64,000 nucleotides of DNA from Diadema setosum (Eukaryota; Echinodermata; Echinoidea; Diadematoida; Diadematidae), in the NCBI GenBank assembly GCA_033980235.1, contig CM067075.1, forward strand, positions 28,317,650 to 28,381,649, in the 5' to 3' direction. Both the position numbers and the translations under genes were made by a program. Position 1 is the first letter of the stretch, and each line of letters opens with the position of its first letter. A model generated the notes under the pieces. That model ran no database searches, was not told the DNA's origin, and saw only the letters and a program-made list of their open reading frames with translations. This document shows, in pieces, positions 42,340 to 53,805 of this stretch.

Positions 42340-44600
42340 CTATCGTCATTATCATTATTCACATTATTTTTGTTATTGTCATTATCATAATTATAATTAC
42401 CAGTAATAACAGTATACATTTATAACAATAGTTTATTAGCAATATTTGTACCATTACTATACTACTATTATACTCATCATCACCCTCATTGTTTCCTGGA
42501 AACTCACAAATGTGTTGGTTGAGGACATACAATATAGCGATCTTCGATGACACCGTCACTGATGGCAAGGATCATTATGACATCATTGTAATGACGTCAT
42601 TGTCAACCATTCAAGCAAGGTGAAAAAATATCGATCAAGGAGATCCAAGCCTATAGAAGTCACCTCAGCACGTGACTTTTCTTCACATTTACATGTACAG
42701 TACAGGTATTGACAAGGAGACATTGGGTTGAGCAAGGAAGTATCACACACATAAACAGATACCTCGTTATATTAAGCGACTCGCACGTAGATATTAAAGC
42801 TATCAGCTTTGCTTTCTTCTTTTGTTCCTATTGACACCGCTATGCATTATCGACCGAAACGATCGTCATGATTAAAACAAACAAACAAACAAAAAGACAC
42901 AGAAATAAAAAAATAACCAACCAAACAAACGAACAAAGCAAGCAAACAAAAACGTACTTTCTGCTTATGGAATCATGCTTTGATACTAAATATGACCCCT
43001 TTTTTGTCGAGGGATACGGGGTCACAATTAAAACACTCACTCACACACACACACACACATTTTGACTGGTACTACGTATTAATACTTTGATGAATTAAAT
43101 TTTATTTTAGGGAACACCATTTTGTAGATGTTTTAAGATTCATGACTAACAAGTAGAAAGGAGATATCACAGGACTTGATTAAACACGTTTGTCATTCAT
43201 TCCCCTATTCAATTTCCGTGGTTATACATACTAGTCGCTGGAGTATGAAGCGGAGGCAAACGGGGGGGGGGGGGGGGGGGAGCGGCGACCCGGCTGTAAT
43301 TGCATTCATTTGACATGATGTTAGAATGGTTTGCACATTATCTCTTCTTGTTTTCATTGGTTATTGTTGTGTTTTTTTCTATCCTGGCTTTATAAAGTTT
43401 GTTGACTATCGTTAGGAGGTGTGTTTTTAATTCATACCATGTGGGACTACGTGGCCTTGAAGTTAAGGTTGCGCGAGTTTCGCTGTGACTTCTGGCACGT
43501 AAACGCAAAATGGCGCCACTTGCAACAGTCATGAGTGACGAGAGAGAGAGAGAGAGAGAGAGGGAGAGAAAAGACGCATCACCTTAATTGGCGAACCGAT
43601 GTTTCCGCCACGGATGCTACCAATCTAACATTCCTCTCTCCCAGCCCCTCCCCTTTTCCGTAATGACCTTTACCCACTGCGAAACACATGTTGTTGTTGT
43701 TGTTTTTTTCTTTTTCATTCATTTCCCCACGAGGTTATCGCACCTTGCAACGTCAGAGCCTCTAAACTAATGACACTGTCATGGTTTTGAGGGGGAAAAA
43801 ATCTACATCGCCTTTCCTTTTCGTGCGCATTGTATACGTAATATAATACCTATCACTTTCATTTATTCATTTATTCACTTATGAAAGTCTTTGTCTATCT
43901 GACTAGCATTACATGGCTTACTTGCTTGTACCCGTTATATGCTCTGGGATTAAGGGCGACACACACTTGGGGCCGTTAAAAAAGAATAATGAATAAAATC
44001 TCTACATAATCATATGTCGCTGAATCTGATTTGCACCTGATGCGCTGGATGAATGTATAAACAGAAAAAAAAAAAAATAACTCTCTCCCGAATACTAAAA
44101 AAATTTCCAGCGTTCTACGGACTGATTAATGTGAAGACAAGAGAGATACCACGGACATCATTTTCTTCATTTTGATCACTTCATCGCACAATTGTCATTA
44201 ATGCGAAGAAATGGAAATGAGCTGATATGTATTTGCCGAAATTAAAAAAAAAAGAGAAGATTTTCTTTTCCATCTGTATGTTCACATTTCCAAACGTGAG
44301 GCATAAGAATGGGATGATTGTCTACGTAGGAGAGTATTATGCCTTTCGTTATTTTATATTTATATGGTACACACGGCCAAATGAATTGTGTCTGTGCCGT
44401 AATATTGCTATGTTGACATATATTTTTATTTGCATTCTATAACAAGTATTGCTTACAGTATGCTTGTGTTATTAGCATCATCTTTATCAATCAAAATGTA
44501 CAATAGTACATGGATGAATTTAACATAAGAAAATAAATACATCTAATTGGTATATTGATTTTGCTATAGTTTTCTTCTTATTGTTCCACGTCTTAATATC
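42340..44600. other. Intergenic, low-complexity rich
   Basis: (AAAC)n-like DNA at 42872-42955, a CA run at 43040, a G20 run at about 43262-43280 and GA at 43541-43563. AAATGGCGCC occurs at about 43509. No gene is recognised. Confidence 0.5.
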
Positions 44601-44628
44601 AGTTATGTGGTACATATGTGTGTGTATA

Positions 44629-44858
44629 TGAAGAGTTTGTTCGCAAAAACCGATAAGTCCATAGTTGCCAAATGGAGATATTTGCGATTGAAGGTCAAGA
44701 AAAATAAAGAGAATAATAAGAACATTTTTGTTTCTTTTGACCATAACTTCAAAAATGTACCTTTATATGTGGTGACAAGGTATTATTTTGTACTTTATGA
44801 CAGAGACCGTACTTCAAAATCTTCAAAAATGGACTTATCGGTTTTTGCGAACAAACTC

Positions 44859-44862
<4 letters not shown>
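44629..44862. mobile_element. TA-targeting hairpin MITE, family T1, copy 2
   Basis: It has the same 33-bp inverted ends as 19186-19434 and an internal sequence differing by a short deletion (about 15 bp) and scattered substitutions. The left flank is TGTGTGTGTATA, and the right flank is a (TA)n run of about 55 bp (44863-44914). Confidence 0.9.
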
Positions 44863-44914
<52 letters not shown>

Positions 44915-44919
<5 letters not shown>

Positions 44920-46466
44920 CATATGCAGATATATTGGGATATGTTTATAATTACGTAGGAATGATGATGTTATGAATTTTAGAGAAATGTTATAATATGA
45001 TGCAAAAAAAAAAAAAACACACACACACATACATTATGTGTTCCTGTACATGATTGCATACATTTCTTCTCTCTTTTTTTTTAATGGTGTAACGGATGAG
45101 TCCTCTTTGCCCTCCAGCGTTTTTCCCCTTTATCTTTTCTTTTTATTAACGTCACCTGTCTGGATGGCTTTCGAGAAGTTTTCTCTTCTCCCCCTTTTAT
45201 TTTTCTTTATCATACCGAGGCAATCGACGGTGAGACACTCCTGCGTTTACTTTCGCATCATGCATCAACTTCCTCCCGCTTGCTCAGCTCTTGCGACTGC
45301 TATGTTCTGCGATGGGCTACTCCAGCTCACATTTCCGAGTTTAATTGCCGGAGCAAACGGCAATCTTTTTTTTCTCTCCCTTTCCCCCTTTTTTTTCGCG
45401 GACGCTCGCTATAAGAACGAGTGCGGGAAATTCTTCCGTAAACATGCATCAAAGTCAGAAAAGCGGTATGTCATCTGCCTTTGGCGAGCTAACGCTTTGT
45501 TTCACCTCTGTTTCTCGCTGTATCACTTAAATGTAATTACGTTGTTTTTTTGTCGATTATACAATAAGTTAAGTTCTCAGGATGGAAGAAACCTGTCAAG
45601 GGGTAATGATTGAAATAATAATTTGCCAGAAAATTAAGTACAGATAAGAAAGATGGCTTTGGAGAATGACAAGAAGAAGCTAATCATAGATCCGTAGCTG
45701 TGATTGTTCGGACACGCGGATATGCGGGTTACTCTCATTCAAGTCCTTGCACGTACAGGTTCTTTGATGGTTTACTTCAAAGAAGAAGATAGGCGGGGCA
45801 CTTCTGTATTAGTGGTACAGTCGGGTAGCTACCAGCGCTTAACTCATTAAGTCCTGGGAGGACTTTGCTTCAGAAATCAGAATATCATCCTCTCCTCATA
45901 ATCTTTGGCATCTCGTGATTCCATCTGCACTTTAAGGATGAGATGAGATCGAATCTGTCAAATTCATTGAATCCGCACAGAATTACAAAGACATTCTGCC
46001 ACAAAGAATGAGAAAATGAAATGTGAGAAAATAGAAAAAGGGAGCACTATCCTAAAAAAAAAAAAAAAAAAAAAAAATGTGTTTCCAACAAAATTGGTTT
46101 CAGGATCTGTAAAGATTTGGAGAGGCTATAAAACTCCTTGCAGCCGAAATAAACAATAAAGCATATTAAGTTTGAATTTTCCTCCCCTATCACTACAAAC
46201 TTCATGTCATGTGATATGATTTTCTGTTTGCATTTTTAATATGTTGAAATGCCAAACAACAACAACACAAATAATACTAATGATAATGACAATGATAATA
46301 ATAATAATAATAATAATAAATAATAATAATAATAACAATTAAAAAGAAATCAATTCTAAATTGAGAGATGATTGATTTTAATTTATTACCCCTTTGAAAA
46401 CAATCACAACGAATAGGTAGACAAAAATTTGAGTATGATACACCAACGAAATAGATTTTCCTGGAC
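44915..46466. other. Intergenic, no gene supported
   Basis: A C/T-rich stretch at 45060-45400 gives a long plus frame (45038-45613) of low-complexity hydrophobic sequence with no domain. An A23 run lies at about 46053-46076 and AAT triplets at 46290-46345. Confidence 0.4.
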
Positions 46467-46836
46467 TTAAAGGGGATGACTAGTAACTGATCAGTGGGAA
46501 TCAGCGGGAATGCTTGGGGATGATTGTTCCAATTCTTGTGGGATTCATCTAAGAGTACATTATGTATCTATTGTTGTGTGAAAATTATTTGCTTCAGAAT
46601 GGTCTCGTATTCAAGTAACGTGCAGTTTAATGTTTCCAGGTTAGCATGCCTGTACAGTGACTGGGCATTAAACTGCACATTACTTGAATATGAGACCGTT
46701 CTGAAACAAATAATTTTCACACAACAATAGATATATATAATGTACTCTTTATAAATGAATCCCACAAGAATTGGAACAATCATCCCCCAGCATTCCCACT
46801 GATTCCCACTGATCAGTTACTAGCCATCCCCTTTAA
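46467..46836. mobile_element. TTAA-flanked 370-bp hairpin MITE, family K2
   Basis: TTAA bounds both ends. The arms of about 160 bp are over 90% complementary: AGGGGATGACTAGTAACTGA at the left, complement AGGGGATGGCTAGTAACTGA at the right, with a loop of about 50 bp near 46630-46665. Two mirror-image frames exist on opposite strands because of the palindrome; neither is a gene. Ends and target match Kolobok-type elements. Confidence 0.9.
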
Positions 46837-47135
46837 GTAGCTAAACTTATAGTTAAGGTAATTAATGTAACGTGCATGAGAGGCTGGACTTCTGAGTGTA
46901 TAGGACCATGAGGAGAGTTGATAACCTGACGTGTCTGGCCCTTTAATTTGCAATTATCAACTTTCATCAAAGTTAATTAGTAAACATTTCTGCATGGTAA
47001 GTGCACTGACGATCCCTCTACAAAAGTGACAGAATAATCAAATTGATGATTGTGGTCGCTAATCTGGAAGAAGAAGAGTTTGCGTGTCAACTTTGTGTTC
47101 GCTTTACTGGCCAAGGTGACGATAATCGGATAATT

Positions 47136-48307
47136 ATAAGTTCAAGTTCAAGTTCAAGTTCAAGTTCAAGTTCAAGTTCAATCATAGTTTATTTCCAATC
47201 AACGAAAACAAAACGTAATACAAAGTATACATATCATAAAATGATATTGTCTACACTTTTACAAAAGGTTCATGTAATATACGAAATAAATGATATACAT
47301 CAACATATGTACAATAATCAGAAGGAACGATGCGTATACATGTATACTTCGCGAGCTTTCAGAAAATAACTTCAATTTTGGAAAATAGCGATCCACAAAA
47401 AAGCTAAGCTTGTAGGACGTGGATCCCTAGATAATTGATGAGTAAGCAATATATTATTCAAGTTTGTTTTATTATTTTCTTACAGCATTTATATTGAATA
47501 TAGATTACTTAAGTCGTTTGTAAAAATATAGCTATTCGCTGGCTTCGACAATAATAGGAAATAAGTATCAATGCTAATGCCCAGACGGTGTTCATTGAAC
47601 TGGTGTACCGAGAAAATATAAGAAGGACGACACACTCGTACAGACATTCAGTTACCCACACACATATACGACGCGAGATAGTACCGAGAAGAGAGAAGAC
47701 GGTGACAATACAAGTCTACGAGGAACAAAGACAGGAAGGAAGAGGAAAGAAGAATAAAGAGAGAAGAGAGGTCTGCATACAGAACACGCCAAGTGCTGCG
47801 GCATCAGGACAGGTGAAACCTCAAGCATGAATTAAAACAATTAATTCAGATTATCTAGAATTATAAGTAGATAACAAATGTTTTCTGAATTTGTATTTAA
47901 ATGTGAGGAATGAGGGTGAGTCTTTTAAGCTATTATCTAGATTATTCCAAAGTCTGGGTCCGGTATACAGAAATGTATTTTGGGCATGTACGGTTCTCAT
48001 GAATGGAAGATGGAATTCGTTGGATCGTCGCGTAGGATAGTTATGTACATGACTGTTTCGATGAAAAGAGTCGTGAAATATTTTGGGTAAAAAGTTGCTG
48101 TTATAATTAAACATGAACTGACCAAGTTGAAACACATACAAATCTTTTATTTTTAGTATTTCATGGTAAAAAAAACAAAGGATCTGTATGTTCTCGTGTA
48201 GTTAGGTTAAAAACAGTTCTGAGCGCTTTCTTTTGCAGTAAAAAAAGTTTATCAAGTAATATCTGATATGTATTACCCCAAGCAAGAATCCCGTAGTTTA
48301 GATACGG
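47136..48307 (-). pseudogene. 5'-truncated jockey/CR1-like LINE, 3' part
   Basis: On the minus strand, from 48307, a frame reads LLPYLNYGILAWGNTYQILL and then KLFLLQKKALRTVFNL, the RT thumb region. After a frameshift near 48150, a second frame carries FLYTGPRLWNNLDNSLKD and the LINE C-terminus, with stop at 47851-47853. A 3' UTR of about 670 bp follows, and (TTGAAC)n at 47178-47136 preceded by AATAAACTATGAT is the likely tail. It belongs to the same broad family as the 28550-31368 copy (both have LNYGILAWGN-type motifs). Confidence 0.75.
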
Positions 48308-48480
48308 TAGTAATGACTGAATGACTGACTGACTGACTGACTGAATGACTGACTGACTGACTGACTGACTGACTGACTGACTGACTGACTGACTGAATGA
48401 ATGAATAGATAAATAAATAGTTGAATAAATAAATGTATAAATGTATAAATAAATAAATAAATATATCAATCAGATAAGTA
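48308..48480. repeat. (TGAC)n then (TAAA)n microsatellite
   Basis: A TGAC array of about 95 bp followed by TAAATAAA-type repeats. It starts exactly where the truncated LINE coding sequence ends, on the 5' side of that element. Confidence 0.9.
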
Positions 48481-50090
48481 AATAGATAAATAAACAATAA
48501 AATATGACCTTCGCGTCATCAAGTAAGCTCGATAACATTTGCACAAAATGAAGGAAAGACATTAGTACGACTATCGAGTACTTTAGTGATGACTTCATTT
48601 CCGAGTGTCAAGTGGGGTAATGACGTATATGATAGGCACCAAAACATCCATCATCTTCGACTCTTTAATCATAGATGCACACACACACTGTGGCGTAGGT
48701 GCATTCTCGTTTTAAAATTTGATTATACAGTGTTCTAATACTATCAATGTTGGCAGTTTTATTGCAGTTGTCATCTTTCCGTGTCCATAATCGTTACGAG
48801 ATATAGTTTCTCCCTCTCCCTCTCTCCTCTCCAGACCCCCACCTCTCTCTCTCTCTCTCCAAATTTTATCCTCCCAGACTCCTCCTCTTCCCTTGCTCTC
48901 TGTCAATCCCATGAAACATCACCGCTTCACCGTTCGACAGATTTTCCCCATTCTTCGGTCTTTAAAATGAGAGTGGACCTGACCACTCACTACTACGGCG
49001 GGTGTCAAAAGCAGCGCAGGGCTGTCTTACATGCATGAAAATTTAAAGCAACGAAAACGGCCGGTGATAGATTTCGCAAGAAAGGTATCGCCTACGTGGT
49101 CTCTTATTATACATGAGGAATTCAGGATTCAGGTTGACTGTGACAATTCTCGCAGTATCTCAGTCACCCCCACCCCCCTCCCACCATTCATTATTGTTAA
49201 AGATTCAGGACTGGATCGGGTGTACGTTTATATCAAGTTCTGAAGGAAGTGATCGTAGTGCAGTTTGTTATGCGTATGCCATTTTCTCCAGGATACTTTG
49301 GTGGCATCCTGTAGCGTGCTTACTTTCACACAACACATTTTACCTCACTCATGGTTATTTTACAGCGCTGTTTTCTGTTTTCTGATTCTAATTTATCTGA
49401 ATCTGACTGTAATTATGTATAGTATTACTTTGTAACAAAATATTGAACGTGTCTGCCTATCTCACCATGTGAAATAAAAGATTGGATGAAAATGATGATG
49501 ATAATGATGTTGGATGACAATGGCAATATTATGATTTAATTGAATTGTGGGTAAGTTTTTGCTTAAGATTTTTGACGATTTCGCACTGGATACATATTAC
49601 AAGTGCCCAGTAATATTCAACTGGAGTTTTACTAACTCAGTATAAAACATATCACATTATTGTTTATATCATACTGTCATCTATGCAAGTGAATAATATA
49701 TGTGTACGAGTATGTAGCACATGTACAATAAAATGTATATGTATTCAATGAAATGTACATTCATTGTGAAATTACAATATTGAAGTACAATGCTAAAAAT
49801 AGTAATATAGTGCACTTTGATGTTGTTTGACATATTCATATTTTTTTAATGATAGATACACACAATATTTGCGTTTAACAATCGTCTTACTAGTAAACAT
49901 GAACTTTAGTCTTCGGACTAAATACTATTTATTTATTTTATCTACATAAATCAACTTGACTCACGGCACACTCTTCCTATATACTGCTCTGCAACAAGTC
50001 TCCTGTCGTCCCTTTTGCAACCCTTAAAATATTAGATTCTTCTAAGATTAGATTCTTTCTTTATTTCTTTCTTTTTTCCCCCTTCCTAAG
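48481..50090. other. Intergenic, no gene seen
   Basis: CT-rich tract at 48810-48870. A possible LINE tail lies at about 49465-49510 (GTGAAATAAAAGATTGGATG then ATGATGATG). The rest is AT-rich and unremarkable. Confidence 0.45.
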
Positions 50091-50099
50091 TTGATTTCA

Positions 50100-50420
50100 T
50101 ATCAGTTGACATTGGTTTCTTTGATTTTGTTTCATGTAATGTTTGTAGTTTCAGTAGGTCATTATTTGTTCTCTTATGTATTTTCCGAGGGTCCCATACC
50201 CTACAAGCTTTGCTTTTTAGCGGAACCCTCCATTTCCATTCCAATCCTTGCATTATGCATATGTATATACCTTAGAAATGAATTTATGTTGTTACTCGAG
50301 ATCGCATGTATGTTTTCTTTCAAATTGTTACAAATATGTTCTGTTAATGCATTGTATATAATTTTCCCTGTTTGTTCGATGGAAATGAAAATAAAGTTGA
50401 AGTTGAAGTTGAAGTTGAAG
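50100..50420 (+). mobile_element. LINE 3'-UTR relic with (TTGAAG)n tail
   Basis: The block CTACAAGCTTTGCTTTTTAG near 50199 matches the relic near 9373. The end GGAAATGAAAATAAAG runs directly into five TTGAAG units at about 50395-50420. This is typical of a 3'-anchored, 5'-truncated insertion. The frame across it (50091-50480) is fortuitous. Confidence 0.6.
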
Positions 50421-51079
50421 ATTCCTTTCATAAGCTGGCATATTCTGGAGGTAGGTAATTCAAACCTTTGCTCAAAATAATAAAACTGGAAACTTTTTCA
50501 TGATGGAAAGGAAGACAGTAGTATTATCTTATCCAGTGAATTTATTCCGACCCCGAAAAATTTCCACCTGTTATTCTCTGTACAAAACGGGCGTATTCTT
50601 GAGTGACATTAGATTAAATTTTTATTTCTTTTTTAATCCTGAGGTGCAGTACCGTAAAATTTCATCCACGATGTTGGGAGATATTATTTTTCAGTCATGT
50701 AAAATATCGCGACGTTTGCTGTGTTTGCAGAAGAGACATAAGAACTTTTAACATCCGCATCAACAAAAATGTCTCGCCCACGTCGCCCACGTCGAGTATT
50801 AGAAGGACGCTAGATATACTATCCGCAACTTGAAAGAAGGACATCGTCAAGTAATTTGCTATCAGTCGACCGGTTAATTATTTTGTTCTTTCTTTTGTAT
50901 GAAGTCACAGCGTTTGATAAATGACATGTCGACGCCAACGTGCATGTGAAGAAAGGGTTGTCACAGGCATCGTTCTAATTGTGTTAGAATTGAAATCATC
51001 TTTCAGCATGCAGTTAATAGTGAAAAAAAGAAAGATTTATACCTGAAAACATCATCATGCATCATGATGGACATATAAA

Positions 51080-51285
51080 AAGTGTTATCCACCTTTTATT
51101 CAGATCGCTTTGATTTACTTTGCTCTTGGATATCTCAGCAATTTCAAAACCGATTTTCATCAAATAAACTTTTAATTCCTTTTAGAATTAAATGCTCTTT
51201 AGCATTTCATAGAGTACTTTCTAGGTATCTCGCAAAAAGTTGAAAGCTGAATACTCATCTCAACAAATACTAAACCATCCCTTAA
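51080..51285. mobile_element. TTAA hairpin MITE, family K1, half copy
   Basis: GATATCTCAGCAATTTCAAA, CATCAAATAAACTTTTAATT and TCTCGCAAAAAGTTGAAAGC match the right half of the copies at 16607 and 20286. It ends CATCCCTTAA at 51285. The left half is missing. Confidence 0.8.
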
Positions 51286-51712
51286 ATCGTTAGAATGATT
51301 ACTACATGCCGAGATAGCATAGTCCTCATCATTGCATCAAAGATACACACGATTTGATATCCTTGCAGTGGTTGCATTGTTATTGTTAACATCTTTAGAT
51401 ATTACAAGCACTTTGTCAATGGTAAAATCTAGTCCACATTTAATCATAATAAAAGCTGCATGATGATAACAGCATCACGGAAACAAAACAACAATTTTAC
51501 AAAAAGTTTTTATGTATTTCATGTTTCATGTTTACTCGTTTGTATATGTGTCTGTTTGTTACTCTGTCTTTCTAGTTGGCTTCCAGACTTTTTCCGTGCT
51601 TTCAATTGATGTTTTTCTTCTACAGTTGCCCTATATACCTTGCTTATTTGTAATTTATTAGAAAAATAAGAAAGATTTCTTGACTGCTGCAGCAGCCAAG
51701 TAAAATCTAATG

Positions 51713-51979
51713 GGGTGCTGTTCGTTATTCCGAAGGTTCATTATTCCGAAAGTTCGTTAATCCGAAACACACAAATTCCCTATACCTAGAGGTTCGTTAA
51801 TCCGAAAATGAAAAATGGGTTCGCTAATCCGAACATTTGTGGCGTTATTCCAAAGGTTCGTTATTCCGAAAATTCGTTAATCCGAAAATGAAATTCGGAA
51901 TAACGAACCTTCGGAATAACGAATCTTCGGACTAAATAGCCTTCGGAATAACGAACCTTCGGAATAACGAGCTGTAACC
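51713..51979. mobile_element. Palindromic TTCGGAATAACGAACC element, family P1, copy 1
   Basis: The element is almost wholly made of the 16-base word TTCGGAATAACGAACC and its complement, in both halves. The ends are GGGTGCTGTTCG and CGAGCTGTAACC. A unique internal block (ACACAAATTCCCTATACCTA) also occurs in the second copy at 57017-57298, which lies in the opposite orientation. Confidence 0.88.
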
Positions 51980-53539
51980 ACTTAATGTCCGTCAAGAGTT
52001 TCTGTTGTCCTACACCTTGCTTATTTTGTTGTTAACTAAACAAATAAGGAATATTTCCGGACTGTTGATTTGAACCAAATAAATTAAGACTTCACATATT
52101 TTGTCAGATCATTATCATATTGTATCCGTATGTCATTATAAGAGGATAGGCCCATCATACATTACAAACCAGTTTACACTCGATTATGATCATCCCCCGT
52201 TGATCAACATTGATGGTATTCATAAAACCTGTCAGGGTAACGAAAGGCTTCAAGGAAACACAATCTTTACAAGGCAATAACAAAACAGGAAATCACTTTA
52301 AAAAAAAAAACCACAAAAACGGTGACACTACAGACTTTCAACGACAGATGACGATATAGTTCCTTACTGTGGAACGGACTGATCACATTTCAACAGCTTT
52401 CATTGATTGAGAAACGATATACGAATTCGACTACGCAATTTATTTCTTTAACGTTAACAACCAGTTTTATATGCGTATTCTTTTCTCATGTAAGTAATTT
52501 CCCTCTGGAATTGACAATATATAGTAGATGTCATTGAAGCTACGTTTCAAGTATAACCATTATGTAATAACAAATCAAAGGTACAGAGAAATTCAGTGGT
52601 GATACATTCACTACTAATTCTTCGTCATCTTGGTATGCACGTACAAGTCATATTACGTCTCGAAACTGAGAAGTTACAACGAAATTAATGACAAAATCCC
52701 ATTCACACTCAACAGCAAACCCAAGCTGAAATATTACCATGGAATGGCGCTTCGCTTTTCGATAACTGCACCCCGCGAAATGCTCGTTCATTGGTTGACG
52801 CGTAGTCGTGTGGTCTACCTATGCATGAACGACGCGAATCCACTTGATCCGTCTTAATAATAGAATACATAATACACGTCTACGATCTTACTGCACACGT
52901 GCAGATGATGCATTTGGTAGGCGGGGCTTAACGTGTAAGGGACGGAGAGCCTTGTTTTTCTTTCACACGCATGCGTTATGCAGCTATGTACGAGTCAATC
53001 AGCGTGTGTCTCGAACCAATAGGAAGACACTAAACAGAAAATTCCCAAGAGCAGTGACAAGAAATTGACAACAAATGAACTAAAACAAATGCTGTCCCAC
53101 CAACGCAAGAGGCGAATCAATACACTATCAAAAAAAAAAAAATATATATATATATATATTCACTTGAGAGTGCATGGAAGGCTTCAGAAGAGAAAAGTGG
53201 GAAGGGAAAGATATATAACAGCATTCTCGTGAGCCACTCTGTCACTCCAGGTTAGAAATTGTTCACTTCACATTCCGACGCTACGGAGGCTGCAAAAACA
53301 AAATATTCACCTGACAAATAAGAAAAAAAAAGATAATAAAAAAGATAGGGCAGCGGACGCAACGAGAACTTCCGAGAAAATACCTCATGCTCTGAATTCC
53401 TAGCGACGGCACGATTGTTCGTCATCACTCTTTTTTTGTGTGTGTGTGTGACTTTTTTTTTTGAAATAATTTTATACTGAATTGGTTCTCGAATTTCGAA
53501 ATCACGCGTTTCTGAGCGTGTAGTGACGACTGGTCTCTA
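51980..53539. other. Intergenic; possible upstream region of a gene
   Basis: No protein-coding exon is recognised. Inverted or direct CCAAT words occur at about 52790 (ATTGGTTGACGCG) and 53017 (ACCAATAGGAAG). A short (TA)n tract lies at 53142-53158. Confidence 0.35.
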
Positions 53540-53642
53540 AATGAATAAATCCGACTGAGGCCGATCAAAGGAGGTTGCGAATCACGAGGCAGACAGGAGA
53601 AAGCTGGTTAAACTCTACAAAGGAAACACAAGGAGAGACAAG
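53540..53642 (+). other. Possible non-coding first exon
   Basis: Purine-rich, stop-rich sequence ends at CAAGGAGAGACAAG with a strong donor GTAAGC at 53643. The upstream 700 bp have CCAAT-like words and higher GC. No partner exon is found in the window, so this is only a candidate. Confidence 0.25.
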
Positions 53643-53805
53643 GTAAGCCTTGTTTTTTTTTTCCTGAATCATTCATGTAAGCCGAATCTCTGACATGTCT
53701 TTGCGCACAGACAGTTAATCATTCGACTTATTTTTGTTTCTTTTTTTTCATCTCTCCTTTTCATTTAACACTCTGGTAGTTGTCTTTCATTTTCTCTCGT
53801 GCACC

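Noticed and set aside
45038..45613. 191-codon open frame on the plus strand
   Set aside because: Low-complexity, Phe/Leu/Ser-rich translation of a T/C-rich tract, with no domain and no conserved neighbours.
46524..46783. Two nearly identical frames on opposite strands
   Set aside because: They are mirror images produced by the K2 palindrome, not a gene pair.
47588..47830. 80-codon arginine- and glutamate-rich frame
   Set aside because: Purine-rich sequence within the presumed 3' UTR of a minus-strand LINE. No domain.
50091..50480. 129-codon hydrophobic plus-strand frame
   Set aside because: It overlaps the LINE 3'-UTR relic and its (TTGAAG)n tail, which translates to alternating KL. Fortuitous.
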